From assembly GCF_001650735.1 (NCBI RefSeq), contig NZ_LXVY01000044.1, forward strand, positions 1 through 64,000: 64,000 nt of DNA, given 5' to 3'. The notes beneath the pieces were generated by a model, which was not told the DNA's origin, did no database searches, and saw only the letters and a list, made by a program, of their open reading frames with translations. Source of the stretch: Sphingomonas sp. TDK1. GTDB taxonomy: Bacteria > Pseudomonadota > Alphaproteobacteria > Sphingomonadales > Sphingomonadaceae. Every line of letters begins with the position of its first letter. The stretch's first letter is position 1. The translations under genes were made by a program, and so were the position numbers. Below are positions 25,728 to 34,115 of the stretch, in pieces.

Positions 25728-26384
25728 ATGTTCAAGGACCGGGTACTCTTCATCGACGGCGAAGCGCTGATCATCGACAAGCCGGCGGGTCTCCCCGTCG
25801 ATCGCCCGCGCGATCGCAGCGAAAGCCTGGAGGACCTGCTCGACCAGCTCACCTTCGGCTTCCAGCGCCTGCCCGTCCCCGTCCACCGGCTCGACCGCGA
25901 TACCAGCGGCTGCCTGCTGCTCGCGCGGAACCCCAAGGCGATGAAGCGCTTCGGCCAGGCGTTCGAGGCCGGCCAGGTGACCAAGCGCTATGTCGCGATC
26001 CTCGACGGCGTGCCCGAGACGGAGAGCGGCGAGATCGACCTGCCGCTGGGCAAGGTCTCCAGCATCGAAGAGGGCTGGCGCATGACCCATGATCCCAAGG
26101 GCAAGCGCGCGCACACGCGCTGGAAGCGAATGGAAGTCCATGACGGCCGCGCCCTGGTCGCTTTCTATCCCGAGACCGGTCGCACCCACCAGATTCGCGT
26201 CCATGCGCTGGAGGGCATCGGCATCCCGATCGTGGGGGACCCCGTCTATGGCCGCGGCGGCCCGGCGCTGATGCTGCATGCGCAATCGATCACGCTGCCG
26301 CGCCCCGGCAAGCCCGACGTCCATGGCGACGCGCCGCTGCCCGCGCGCTTCCAGCACATCGGCTTCGGCCGCCCGAATGGCTGA
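25728..26384 (+). CDS. RluA family pseudouridine synthase
   Basis: A 218-residue single-domain RNA pseudouridine synthase. The catalytic Asp is in HRLDRDTSGCLLL, and KRYVAILDGVP and ETGRTHQIRVHALEGIGIPI are the other RluA-family motifs. There is no S4 domain, so it resembles the RluA/TruC branch acting on rRNA or tRNA. The specific uridine cannot be told from sequence. It overlaps arfB by 8 bases. Confidence 0.9.
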   Translation: MFKDRVLFIDGEALIIDKPAGLPVDRPRDRSESLEDLLDQLTFGFQRLPVPVHRLDRDTSGCLLLARNPKAMKRFGQAFEAGQVTKRYVAILDGVPETESGEIDLPLGKVSSIEEGWRMTHDPKGKRAHTRWKRMEVHDGRALVAFYPETGRTHQIRVHALEGIGIPIVGDPVYGRGGPALMLHAQSITLPRPGKPDVHGDAPLPARFQHIGFGRPNG

Positions 26385-26778
26385 GATCCCCGACGAGGCG
26401 ATCGTCGAGGAGAAGTTCCTCGCCGCGACCGGCCCCGGCGGGCAGAATGTCAACAAGGTGGCGACCGCGGTGCAGCTGCGGGTGGACGTGTTCCGGCTGG
26501 GCCTGTCGCCCTATGCCTATGAACGGCTGAAGGAACTGGCCGGCACCCGGATGACCTCGGCCGGCGAGCTGCTGATCACCGCGCGGCAATATCGCACCCA
26601 GGATGCCAACCGTACCGACGCCCGCCAGCGTCTGTCCGACCTGATCGACAAGGCGCATGAGCGGCAGGCCCGGCGGATCAAGACCAAGCCGAGCAAGGCC
26701 GCCAAGGCGCGCAGGGTCGATGCCAAGAAGGGGCGTTCGGCGGTGAAGGCCGGGCGGGGCAAGGTCAGTTTCGACTAG
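26377..26778 (+). CDS. arfB: alternative ribosome-rescue factor ArfB (YaeJ)
   Basis: A 133-residue peptidyl-tRNA hydrolase of stalled ribosomes. The GGQ motif is in ATGPGGQNVNKVATAVQLR and the C-terminus is a lysine/arginine-rich tail (RRIKTKPSKAAKARRV, KKGRSAVKAGRGK) that enters the empty mRNA channel. Both are diagnostic. The ATG lies inside the end of the RluA-type gene, an 8-base overlap, so the two translation-related genes are coupled. Confidence 0.93.
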   Translation: MAEIPDEAIVEEKFLAATGPGGQNVNKVATAVQLRVDVFRLGLSPYAYERLKELAGTRMTSAGELLITARQYRTQDANRTDARQRLSDLIDKAHERQARRIKTKPSKAAKARRVDAKKGRSAVKAGRGKVSFD

Positions 26779-26790
26779 CGGCAGACGCAT

Positions 26791-26914
26791 ATCCTCCCCC
26801 GCCAGGGGGAGGTGGCGTCGAAGGTGACGGAGGGGGAGGATGCCGGAACGGCAGCCGTTGTGCTTCCTCCCCCTCCGAGCCGCTGCGCGGCCCACCTCCC
26901 CCTGCCGGGGAGGA
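26791..26914 (+). repeat. about 125-bp dispersed repeat with terminal inverted repeats (copy 2)
   Basis: It starts ATCCTCCCCCGCCAGGGGG and ends CCTGCCGGGGAGGA, so the ends form imperfect terminal inverted repeats of about 22 bp. Internal blocks ACGGAGGGGGAGGATGCCGG and CCCCCTCCGAGCCGCTGC match the inverted copy at 12053-12178. It fills the gap between arfB and the fRMsr gene. Confidence 0.75.
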
Positions 26915-26975
26915 AACACCGGGGACGCCAATAGCCCCCCTCGCACCCGCCGCGACGATCGCCTACATCGCGTCC

Positions 26976-27458
26976 ATGTACAGCTTCGACATCACCGCCG
27001 ACAGCAAGGCCGAGCTTTATCGCGACCTCGCCGCCGCCCTCGACTCGCTGACCGCCGCGGAGCCCGATCCGATCGCCAACATGGCGAACGTCTCCGCGCT
27101 GATCGGCCAGTATCTTCCCGACCTCAACTGGGCGGGCTTTTATCGCAACGTCGCCGACGAGCTGGTGCTGGGCCCGTTCCAGGGCAAGGCGGCATGCATC
27201 CGCATCCCGTTCGGCAAGGGCGTCTGCGGCGCCGCCGCCGCGACTCGCGAGACTCAGCTGGTAGAAGACGTCCATGCCTTCCCGGGCCATATCGCTTGCG
27301 ACGCCGATAGCCGCTCGGAACTCGTCGTACCGATCGTGCACCAGGGGGCGCTGCTGGGCGTGCTGGATCTGGACAGCCCCGTGCCGGCCCGCTTCGACTC
27401 CGGTGATGCCGCCGGATGTGAAGCGCTGATGCGGATCCTCGCACCCCGCATCGCCTGA
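26976..27458 (+). CDS. free methionine-(R)-sulfoxide reductase (GAF domain)
   Basis: A 160-residue GAF-domain protein that matches fRMsr (E. coli YebR). The three catalytic cysteines are Cys74 (GKAACIRIP), Cys84 (GKGVCGAA) and Cys108 (GHIACDADSRSELVVP), exactly ten less than Cys84/94/118 in the E. coli enzyme. It reduces free methionine-R-sulfoxide, a repair step after oxidative stress. It appears to be a single-gene unit, following a repeat element and preceding the regulatory region of the TonB receptor gene. Confidence 0.93.
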   Translation: MYSFDITADSKAELYRDLAAALDSLTAAEPDPIANMANVSALIGQYLPDLNWAGFYRNVADELVLGPFQGKAACIRIPFGKGVCGAAAATRETQLVEDVHAFPGHIACDADSRSELVVPIVHQGALLGVLDLDSPVPARFDSGDAAGCEALMRILAPRIA

Positions 27459-27581
27459 CAACCGAACCATCGCGCATCGCTGATGGGCGATTGCGTCGGG
27501 CCTGTTGCGGTTCGGCGACACTTTGTCGCGCCCCCTATTTTCAATCGCTTACCCCCCACACTCACCGTTCCGTCAGGCAAA

Positions 27582-27650
27582 GTGGTAATACCACAATTTG
27601 TTTTTGTATTAAATTGGCCTTGACACAATAAGACCGATACCGACCAATGT
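27582..27650 (+). promoter_or_regulatory. operator-like palindrome and promoter before the TonB receptor gene
   Basis: GTGGTAATACCAC (27582-27594) is a perfect palindrome with a 3-base centre. It fits the TnGT-N3-ACnA form used by GntR-family repressors, including types that control amino-sugar genes. An AT-rich stretch with CAATTT (27594-27599) and AAATTG (27611-27616) follows, then a consensus TTGACA (-35) at 27620-27625; the -10 is not obvious (CAATGT near 27645). The rest of the 281-bp gap before the receptor shows no gene. Confidence 0.6.
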
Positions 27651-27739
27651 AGACCTGCAGCGTCCTCCAACGACAGTGCCACGGGAGGGCACGGGGACGC
27701 GGCGGCCAACGGCAGCACGCCAGCATTGGGGGTTTTCAC

Positions 27740-30451
27740 ATGAAATTGACGGGTAGCGACACGGGCAGCAAACGTCACCACATCCGCAGCCTCTGGCTCG
27801 CATCGGGATGTCTGGCAGCGTTGAGCTTCGCCACCGCCGCACAGGCGCAGACCGACACCGCGGCACCGGCGCAGGAAGGCGGCGAGATCGTCGTCACCGG
27901 CATCCGCGCCGCAATCGACAACGCGATCGATGCCAAGCGCCAGGATACGCGCGTGACGGACGGCATCTCGGCCGAGGATCTCGGCAAATTCCCCAGCGAA
28001 AACATCACCGAGGCGATCCAGCGCATCTCCGGCGTGCAGATGTCGAACATCAACGGCCGCGGCGCGACGATCAGTATCCGCGGCCTGGGTCCGCAATATG
28101 CGATGACCACGGTAAATGGTCAGACCTTCAAGAGCGCGGACTTCACCGACGGCTTCCGCTACGACATCATCCAGACCGAACTCGCCAACGCCATCCAGGT
28201 GATCAAGTCGCCGACGGCGGACATGGACGCAGGCGGCCTTTCCGGCACCGTCAACATCCAGACGACGCAGCCGCTCGACTACAAGAACCGCCAGCTGGTC
28301 CTCTCGGTCAAGGGCCAGAATTCCGACTATGCCGGCGGCAAGATCACGCCGAAGATCAGCGGCAGCTATGTCGACCAGTTCGCCGACGGCACGCTGGGCG
28401 TGTACGTCAACCTCGGCTACCAGAAGCTGAAGGACCGCGCCGACTATTTCTGGATGGACCGCTGGGCGACCCAGAAGATCGCCGGTGCCGACACCTTCGT
28501 GCCGCGACGCCCGCGCTATCGCCGTATCGATCGTGACACCGAACGCCTGATGGGCAGCGGCGGCGTGCAGTGGCGCCCGAGCGACCGGATCGAGATCGAT
28601 GCGAGCGCAATCTACGCCAAGGACATCACCGACTATGACGTGAATCAGCAGGTGTTCCTGTTCAACACGTCGAACATCGCCGCCAGCAACGTGGTGAAGG
28701 GCGTCGCGACCAAGGCGACAGCCACCAACTTCACCATGGAAAACAACCGCCAGCACGAGGATCGTAACCTCGTCAGCCAGGATTACACGCTGTCCGGCAA
28801 GTGGACGGGCGAAGATGGCTGGTCGGCACGCACGGTGTTCAACTACACCAAGGGCAGCACCTATCAGCGCGAAGCTGCCGCCATCCTGGGTGTGACGATC
28901 CCCACCGCGACCATCGACTTCTCCAACCCCGACTCGGTGAAGTACAGCGTCGGCACCGACCTTTCCAACCCGGCACTCTACGCCCCGGCGACGCTGACCC
29001 GGAACGAATACCCCAACGGCGCCACCCGCCGGATGGAATCGAGCGAAACCTCGGGTCAGGCCGATCTGTACAAGGAAGTGGCGCTCGGGCCGATCAACAA
29101 GCTGAGCGTCGGCGCGAAATATCGCCACGAGACCTTCAACCGCGACGTCAGCCGCCACGATATGATCGCGCTGCTGGCCAACCAGCCGGTCCCTTCCAGC
29201 CCGATCTTCCCGGCGATGGCGACCAACAACTATCCGGTCAGCGGCTTCCTCAACGGCGATTCCGGCATCGCCGGCGCCTGGATCGGTCCGGACCTCGGCG
29301 CCTATGACAAGGCGCTGGCCGCCGCCGGCATCATCGTGCCGGACATTGCGGCGCCCGAGGCGAGCTATCATGTCGATCGCTACATGCCCTCGGTCTATGC
29401 GATGGCAAGCATCGATACGCAGCTCGGCGGGATGACGCTGCGCGGGAATCTCGGCGTGCGCTACGAGCACACCAAGCAGAAGGTGAAGGGCAACATCACC
29501 GCGCCGCGCGCCGACGGCTATGACGAAGTCCAGCAGAAGATCGGCGACTATGCCGTCAGCCAGAGCTACGACAACGTGCTGCCCAGCCTGAACCTCGTGC
29601 TGGAGCCGACCAGCAAGGTGCAGGTGCGCTTCGCCGCGGCAAAGGTGCTGGTGCGCCCGATCATGGACAGCAACACGTCCATGGCGCAGACCACCAGCAG
29701 CTCGCCCAACACCTTCCCGGCGGGCACCAACACGATCACGGTGGATCTGGGCCAGGCCGGTCTCAAGCCGCTGACGGCGAACCAGCTGGACCTGGGCGTA
29801 GAATGGTACTTCACCCGTTCGAGCGCGATCGCGCTCAACGGCTTCTACAAGTGGATCAAGAACGGTACCTTCTCGCGCCTGATCTGCCCGACCTCCTTCA
29901 ACGGCACGTCGCTCAGCACCGCGGGCAATGACTGCGTGGATGCGAAGGGGAACATCTACGACATCACCCAGACGCTCAACGACCCCAGCACCATCAAGGT
30001 GAAGGGCTTCGAGGTCAGCTGGAACCAGTCGTTCGATCGCATCCTGCCGGTGGACGGCTTCGGCATCCTCGCCAATTTCACGCGGGTCTATCCGCAGAAG
30101 GTGGCGATCGGTACCGGCTTCACCATCCGCAACCTGTCGAAGGTGACGTGGAACGTCTCGCCCTATTGGGAGAACGAGCATTTCAACATCCGCCTCTCGG
30201 TGAACCACCGCAGCAGCTACGAGCAGAACAGCGCGGACAGCTTCTTCGCGCGGGAAGGCCATATCGTGCGCGGCCGTACCCAGTTCGACCTCAGCGGCGG
30301 CTATTCGCCGAACAGCTGGCTCAGCTTCGCGGCCGGGGTGATCAACCTCAACAACAGCCGCGAACAGGCCTATTTCCGCGATCCCGCCGTGTGGCAGGAG
30401 AGCAGCTTCTACGGCCGCAGCTTCTACCTCTCGGCCACGCTGAAGATGTAA
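27740..30451 (+). CDS. TonB-dependent outer membrane receptor
   Basis: A 903-residue receptor that imports a large substrate across the outer membrane. The signal peptide is followed by a TonB-box-like GGEIVVTGIR, then the plug domain (LGKFPSENITEAIQRISGVQ, TISIRGLGPQYAMTTVNGQ) and a long beta barrel ending FYGRSFYLSATLKM with the terminal aromatic residues. This is the sphingomonad/caulobacter TIGR01782-type receptor that usually takes up oligosaccharides. Linkage to a GH89 enzyme and a NagX-like protein suggests an N-acetylglucosamine-containing glycan as substrate. A hairpin-T attenuator follows, which would favour receptor over enzyme expression. Confidence 0.93.
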   Translation: MKLTGSDTGSKRHHIRSLWLASGCLAALSFATAAQAQTDTAAPAQEGGEIVVTGIRAAIDNAIDAKRQDTRVTDGISAEDLGKFPSENITEAIQRISGVQMSNINGRGATISIRGLGPQYAMTTVNGQTFKSADFTDGFRYDIIQTELANAIQVIKSPTADMDAGGLSGTVNIQTTQPLDYKNRQLVLSVKGQNSDYAGGKITPKISGSYVDQFADGTLGVYVNLGYQKLKDRADYFWMDRWATQKIAGADTFVPRRPRYRRIDRDTERLMGSGGVQWRPSDRIEIDASAIYAKDITDYDVNQQVFLFNTSNIAASNVVKGVATKATATNFTMENNRQHEDRNLVSQDYTLSGKWTGEDGWSARTVFNYTKGSTYQREAAAILGVTIPTATIDFSNPDSVKYSVGTDLSNPALYAPATLTRNEYPNGATRRMESSETSGQADLYKEVALGPINKLSVGAKYRHETFNRDVSRHDMIALLANQPVPSSPIFPAMATNNYPVSGFLNGDSGIAGAWIGPDLGAYDKALAAAGIIVPDIAAPEASYHVDRYMPSVYAMASIDTQLGGMTLRGNLGVRYEHTKQKVKGNITAPRADGYDEVQQKIGDYAVSQSYDNVLPSLNLVLEPTSKVQVRFAAAKVLVRPIMDSNTSMAQTTSSSPNTFPAGTNTITVDLGQAGLKPLTANQLDLGVEWYFTRSSAIALNGFYKWIKNGTFSRLICPTSFNGTSLSTAGNDCVDAKGNIYDITQTLNDPSTIKVKGFEVSWNQSFDRILPVDGFGILANFTRVYPQKVAIGTGFTIRNLSKVTWNVSPYWENEHFNIRLSVNHRSSYEQNSADSFFAREGHIVRGRTQFDLSGGYSPNSWLSFAAGVINLNNSREQAYFRDPAVWQESSFYGRSFYLSATLKM

Positions 30452-30459
30452 GACCCATC

Positions 30460-30490
30460 GGGGGCGGCACCCAGCCGCCCCCGCGCTTTT
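30460..30490 (+). terminator. attenuator between receptor and GH89 gene
   Basis: A perfect 9-bp stem GGGGGCGGC (30460-30468) and GCCGCCCCC (30474-30482), loop ACCCA, followed by GCGCTTTT. Probably a partial terminator inside the operon. Confidence 0.75.
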
Positions 30491-30512
30491 CTGCGTTACT
30501 GGAGTGCCCGAC

Positions 30513-32846
30513 TTGGCCGAACTCGCCGCCCGCCGTCTCCGTCTCCTCGGCCCGGTAGCGGCCGGCCTCGCCCTCGCCAGCCCGGCCGCTGCGCAGCCTG
30601 CCCGACCGGCGGCAGCGCCTGCCGTCCAAGCCGAAACCACCGCCGCCCGCGCCGTGCTGGCCCGCCTCGGTGTCGACACGCGCAGGGTCGATCTGCACCT
30701 CATCCCCGGCGCCACCCCGCTATTCCGCGCCCGCACCGCCGCTGGCCGGCTGCGAGTCGAGGGTTCCTCGCCCGTCGCGCTGGTACGCGGCGCCGCCCGC
30801 ACGCTGGGGCAGCAGGGCAGCCTGTCCGTTTCCTGGGAGGGCATCCGCAACCGCCCGCTCACGCTGCGCGACGGCTATGACAGCGGCGTGGTCGCATCGC
30901 CCTTCTCGCTGCGGACCTATCTGAACACCTGCACCTATGGCTACACCACGCCCTGGTGGACCTGGGGACGCTGGGAGCGCGAGATCGACTGGATGGCGGC
31001 GCATGGCGTCGACACGCCGCTGGCGATGGAGGGGCAGGAGTTCGTCTGGCGCGCGCTGTGGCGCGAGCAGGGCATGAACGACGGCGAGATCGGCGAGGGC
31101 CTCTCCGCCGCGCCCTTCCTCCCCTGGCAGCGGATGGGCAACATTGCCGGCTACCGCGCGCCTCTTTCGGCCAACTGGATCGAGAAGAAGCGCGTGCTCC
31201 AGCGCCAGATCCTGGCACGGATGCGGTCGCTCGGCATGAAGCCGATTCTGCCCGCCTTTTCCGGCTATGTGCCCGAGGCCTTCGCCAAGGCGCACCCGCA
31301 AGCGAAGATCTACCAGATGCGCCAATGGGAGGGCTTTCCCGGCACCTATTGGCTCGATCCGTCCGACCCGCTCTTCGCCAAGCTCGCCGCCCGCTTCCTT
31401 CAGCTCTACACGGCAACCTACGGCCCCGGCGAATACTATCTCGCCGATGCCTTCAACGAGATGGTCCCGCCGATCGCGGAGGACGGCAGCGACGCCCGCG
31501 CCGCGACCTATGGCGACGCCATCGCCAACACCGCCGCGACGCGCGCCGCGGCACTGCCCAGGGAGGTCCGCGACGCCCGCCTCGCAGCCTATGGGGAACG
31601 CCTCTACCGCTCGATCACCGCCGCCGCACCCAATGCGACCTGGGTGATGCAGGGCTGGCTGTTCGGCGCCGACAAGGCGTTCTGGACGCCCGACGCGATC
31701 GCCGCCTTCCTCTCCAAGGTACCCGACGAGCGGATGCTGGTGCTCGACATCGGCAATGACCGCTATCCCGGCATCTGGAATGCGACCAAGGCCTTTTACG
31801 GCAAGGGCTGGGCGTACGGCTATGTCCACAATTACGGCGGCAGCAACCCGGTCTATGGCGACCTGAATTTCTACCGCAGCGACATGACGGCCGCACTCGC
31901 GAACCCCGGCCATGGCCGGATGCGCGGCTTCGGGCTGTTTCCGGAGGGGCTGCACAGCAACAGCATCGCTTACGCCTATGCCTATGACCTCGCCTGGGGG
32001 GAGATCGACGCAAAGGGACAGGCCCGCCCGCTCGATGCGTGGCTGACCGATTATACCAAGGCCCGCTATGGCGCCACGTCGCCTGCGCTGGTCACCGCCT
32101 GGAACGAGGCGATCGCAGGGGCCTACAGCACGCGCTACTGGACCCCGCGCTGGTGGCACGAACAGGCCGGCGCCTATCTGCTGTTCAAATTCCCCAGCCT
32201 CGATGGCGCCGAATACCCCGCCGCCCCCGGCGACCCTGTGGCACTCCGAGCGGGGATCGAAGCGCTGCTCGCCCAGGCGCCGCAGCATGCGGGCGAGCCG
32301 CTCTACACCTATGACGTGGTCGATCTGGTCCGCCATTATGCCAGCGTGAAGCTGGACGGGCAGCTCAAGGCCGCCGTCGCCGCCTACAAGGCCGGCGACC
32401 TCGCCACCGGCGACCGCGCTACCGCGACTGCCGAAAAGCTGGCCAAGGACATCGACGCCATCGCCGGCAACCAGCAGGAAACGCTGGGCACATGGCTTGC
32501 CGACGCCGCAGCCTATGGCGATACGCCCGCCGAGAAGGCAGCGTTCGTCGAACAGGCCAAGGCGGTGGTGACGGTGTGGGGCGGCACGGGCCATCTTTCC
32601 GACTATGCGTCGCGCGCCTGGCAGGGCCTCTATGGCGGCTATTACTGGCCGCGCTGGCAGCGATTCCTCGCAGCCCAGCGCGCCGCCGCTGCCGCCCACA
32701 CGCCGTTCGACGCCAAGGCCACCGCCAGCGCGATCCGCGACTGGCAGGCCACCTGGCTGACGGACGGCCGCATGTGGGCGCGTAAGCGCCCTGCGTCACC
32801 GCTTGTCCTTGCCCGCAGCTTGTTGGCAGAAAGCGACGCACGATGA
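30513..32846 (+). CDS. GH89 alpha-N-acetylglucosaminidase (NAGLU-like)
   Basis: A 777-residue exported glycosidase of family GH89, the family of human lysosomal NAGLU. It removes terminal alpha-linked N-acetylglucosamine. Conserved blocks include YLNTCTYGYTTPWWTWGRWE, WMAAHGVDTPLAMEGQEFVW, and the two catalytic glutamates in LADAFNEMVPP (Glu316 by this start) and GFGLFPEGLHSNSIAYAYAY (Glu478). A signal peptide ends near SPAAAQ. TTG at 30513 is chosen because GGAG ends 8 bases upstream; a GTG at 30504 overlaps that GGAG and has no site of its own. The stop overlaps the next gene by 4 bases (ATGA). Confidence 0.88.
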   Translation: MAELAARRLRLLGPVAAGLALASPAAAQPARPAAAPAVQAETTAARAVLARLGVDTRRVDLHLIPGATPLFRARTAAGRLRVEGSSPVALVRGAARTLGQQGSLSVSWEGIRNRPLTLRDGYDSGVVASPFSLRTYLNTCTYGYTTPWWTWGRWEREIDWMAAHGVDTPLAMEGQEFVWRALWREQGMNDGEIGEGLSAAPFLPWQRMGNIAGYRAPLSANWIEKKRVLQRQILARMRSLGMKPILPAFSGYVPEAFAKAHPQAKIYQMRQWEGFPGTYWLDPSDPLFAKLAARFLQLYTATYGPGEYYLADAFNEMVPPIAEDGSDARAATYGDAIANTAATRAAALPREVRDARLAAYGERLYRSITAAAPNATWVMQGWLFGADKAFWTPDAIAAFLSKVPDERMLVLDIGNDRYPGIWNATKAFYGKGWAYGYVHNYGGSNPVYGDLNFYRSDMTAALANPGHGRMRGFGLFPEGLHSNSIAYAYAYDLAWGEIDAKGQARPLDAWLTDYTKARYGATSPALVTAWNEAIAGAYSTRYWTPRWWHEQAGAYLLFKFPSLDGAEYPAAPGDPVALRAGIEALLAQAPQHAGEPLYTYDVVDLVRHYASVKLDGQLKAAVAAYKAGDLATGDRATATAEKLAKDIDAIAGNQQETLGTWLADAAAYGDTPAEKAAFVEQAKAVVTVWGGTGHLSDYASRAWQGLYGGYYWPRWQRFLAAQRAAAAAHTPFDAKATASAIRDWQATWLTDGRMWARKRPASPLVLARSLLAESDAR

Positions 32847-33991
32847 CCGAAACCCAGGCCAACACCGTCGCCGCGCTGGCGGGCAAGCCCCGCTTCCTCG
32901 CGCTGGACGTATTTCGCGGCGCCACGATCTTCCTGATGATCCTGGTCAACACCTCGGGCCCGGGTGCCCCGCCCTATCCGCAGCTGGTCCATGCCAAATG
33001 GTTCGGCTTCACGCTGGCCGACCTGGTGTTCCCCACCTTCCTGTTCGCGATGGGCAATGCGATGAGCTTCGCCTTCCGCAAACGGGTGGCGACGGCCCCC
33101 TTCCTCGCCCGGCTGTTCAAGCGTGGCGCGATCATCTTCGTGCTCGGCTATCTGATGTACTGGTTCCCCTTCGTCGAGCAGGGCGCGAACGGCTGGGAAC
33201 TCAAGCCCTTCGCGCTCACGCGCGTGCCGGGCGTGCTCCAGCGGCTCGCGCTCTGCTACGTGGTGGCAGGACTGCTGATCCGCTGGCTGAATCCGCGCCA
33301 GCTGCTGCTCGCCGGCATCGCGATGCTGCTCGGCTATTGGACGATCCTGCTCGCTTTCAGCCCGCCGGGCATGGCGTTCGACAAATATGCCAATATCGGG
33401 ACGCAACTCGACCTGTGGCTGCTCGGGCCGGGGCACCTCTACAAGAAGGACGCCGGCTTCGATCCCGAGGGTTTGCTGGGCACCCTGCCCGCCACGGTCA
33501 ACGTGATCGCCGGCTATCTCGCCGGGCTTGCCATCGTGCAGGGCGGTGACCTGCGTCGCACGGTCGCGCGGATGGCGCTGGTCGGGGTGGCGCTGGTGGT
33601 GGCCGGGCTGGCCTGGTCGCCCTGGTTCCCGATCGCCAAGAAGCTGTGGACCGGCTCCTACGTCCTGCTGACCGTCGGGCTTGACCTGCTGCTGCTCGGC
33701 GGCGCGATCTGGCTGATCGAGGTTGCCGGGTTCAGGCGCGGCGCCCGCTTTTTCACCATCCTCGGGCGCAACCCGCTGGCGATCTACCTCTTCTCCGAAC
33801 TGTTCGTCACCCTGCTGGGTATCATCCCCGCAGGCGACCAGGGCGGAGTCTACGAGGCGGCGGGCGTGGGCGTGTTCCAGACGCTGGCGCCGGGGCCGCT
33901 GGGCTCGTTGCTCTGCGCCTTTGCCTATACCATGCTGTGCTGGGCAGTCGGCTGGTGGATGGATCGCAAGGGATGGATTTTGAAGGCCTGA
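32843..33991 (+). CDS. NagX/HGSNAT-like membrane acyltransferase family protein
   Basis: A 382-residue polytopic membrane protein of the DUF5009/COG4299 group. RFLALDVFRGATIFLMILVN and HAKWFGFTLADLVFPTFLF match the core of human heparan-alpha-glucosaminide N-acetyltransferase and bacterial NagX. His50 in QLVHAKW sits where I recall the acetyl-accepting histidine of the human enzyme. Other landmarks are VPGVLQRLALCY and the late ILGRNPLAIYLFSE. In bacteria NagX occurs in N-acetylglucosamine regulons with unproven activity. The 4-base overlap with the GH89 gene makes the two one translational unit. Confidence 0.85.
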   Translation: MTETQANTVAALAGKPRFLALDVFRGATIFLMILVNTSGPGAPPYPQLVHAKWFGFTLADLVFPTFLFAMGNAMSFAFRKRVATAPFLARLFKRGAIIFVLGYLMYWFPFVEQGANGWELKPFALTRVPGVLQRLALCYVVAGLLIRWLNPRQLLLAGIAMLLGYWTILLAFSPPGMAFDKYANIGTQLDLWLLGPGHLYKKDAGFDPEGLLGTLPATVNVIAGYLAGLAIVQGGDLRRTVARMALVGVALVVAGLAWSPWFPIAKKLWTGSYVLLTVGLDLLLLGGAIWLIEVAGFRRGARFFTILGRNPLAIYLFSELFVTLLGIIPAGDQGGVYEAAGVGVFQTLAPGPLGSLLCAFAYTMLCWAVGWWMDRKGWILKA

Positions 33992-34024
33992 GCTACGCCT
34001 TATAAGCCACTTTATTTCAAATAG

Positions 34025-34038
34025 TTGATCCGCATCAA
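34025..34038 (+). promoter_or_regulatory. FNR/FixK-type box upstream of cphA
   Basis: TTGATCCGCATCAA is an exact match to the TTGAT-N4-ATCAA consensus of FNR/FixK/Anr regulators. It lies 77 bp before the cphA ATG. A transcription start near 34073 would place the box at -41.5, the class II activation position. No obvious -10 element supports this and no FNR gene is in the window. The flanking 33992-34115 contains nothing else recognisable. Confidence 0.65.
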
Positions 34039-34115
34039 ACGCGGAACGCCGGGGGCATCTGGACCGTTTTGGAGGTTCAGGCGCCGGGTCTCGGCGTCCC
34101 TTCTAGAGGTCAACT

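Noticed and set aside
27254-30862. A 1202-codon minus-strand frame over the TonB receptor
   Set aside because: It has the low-complexity His/Arg/Asp composition of an antisense shadow. The plus strand carries a complete TonB receptor.
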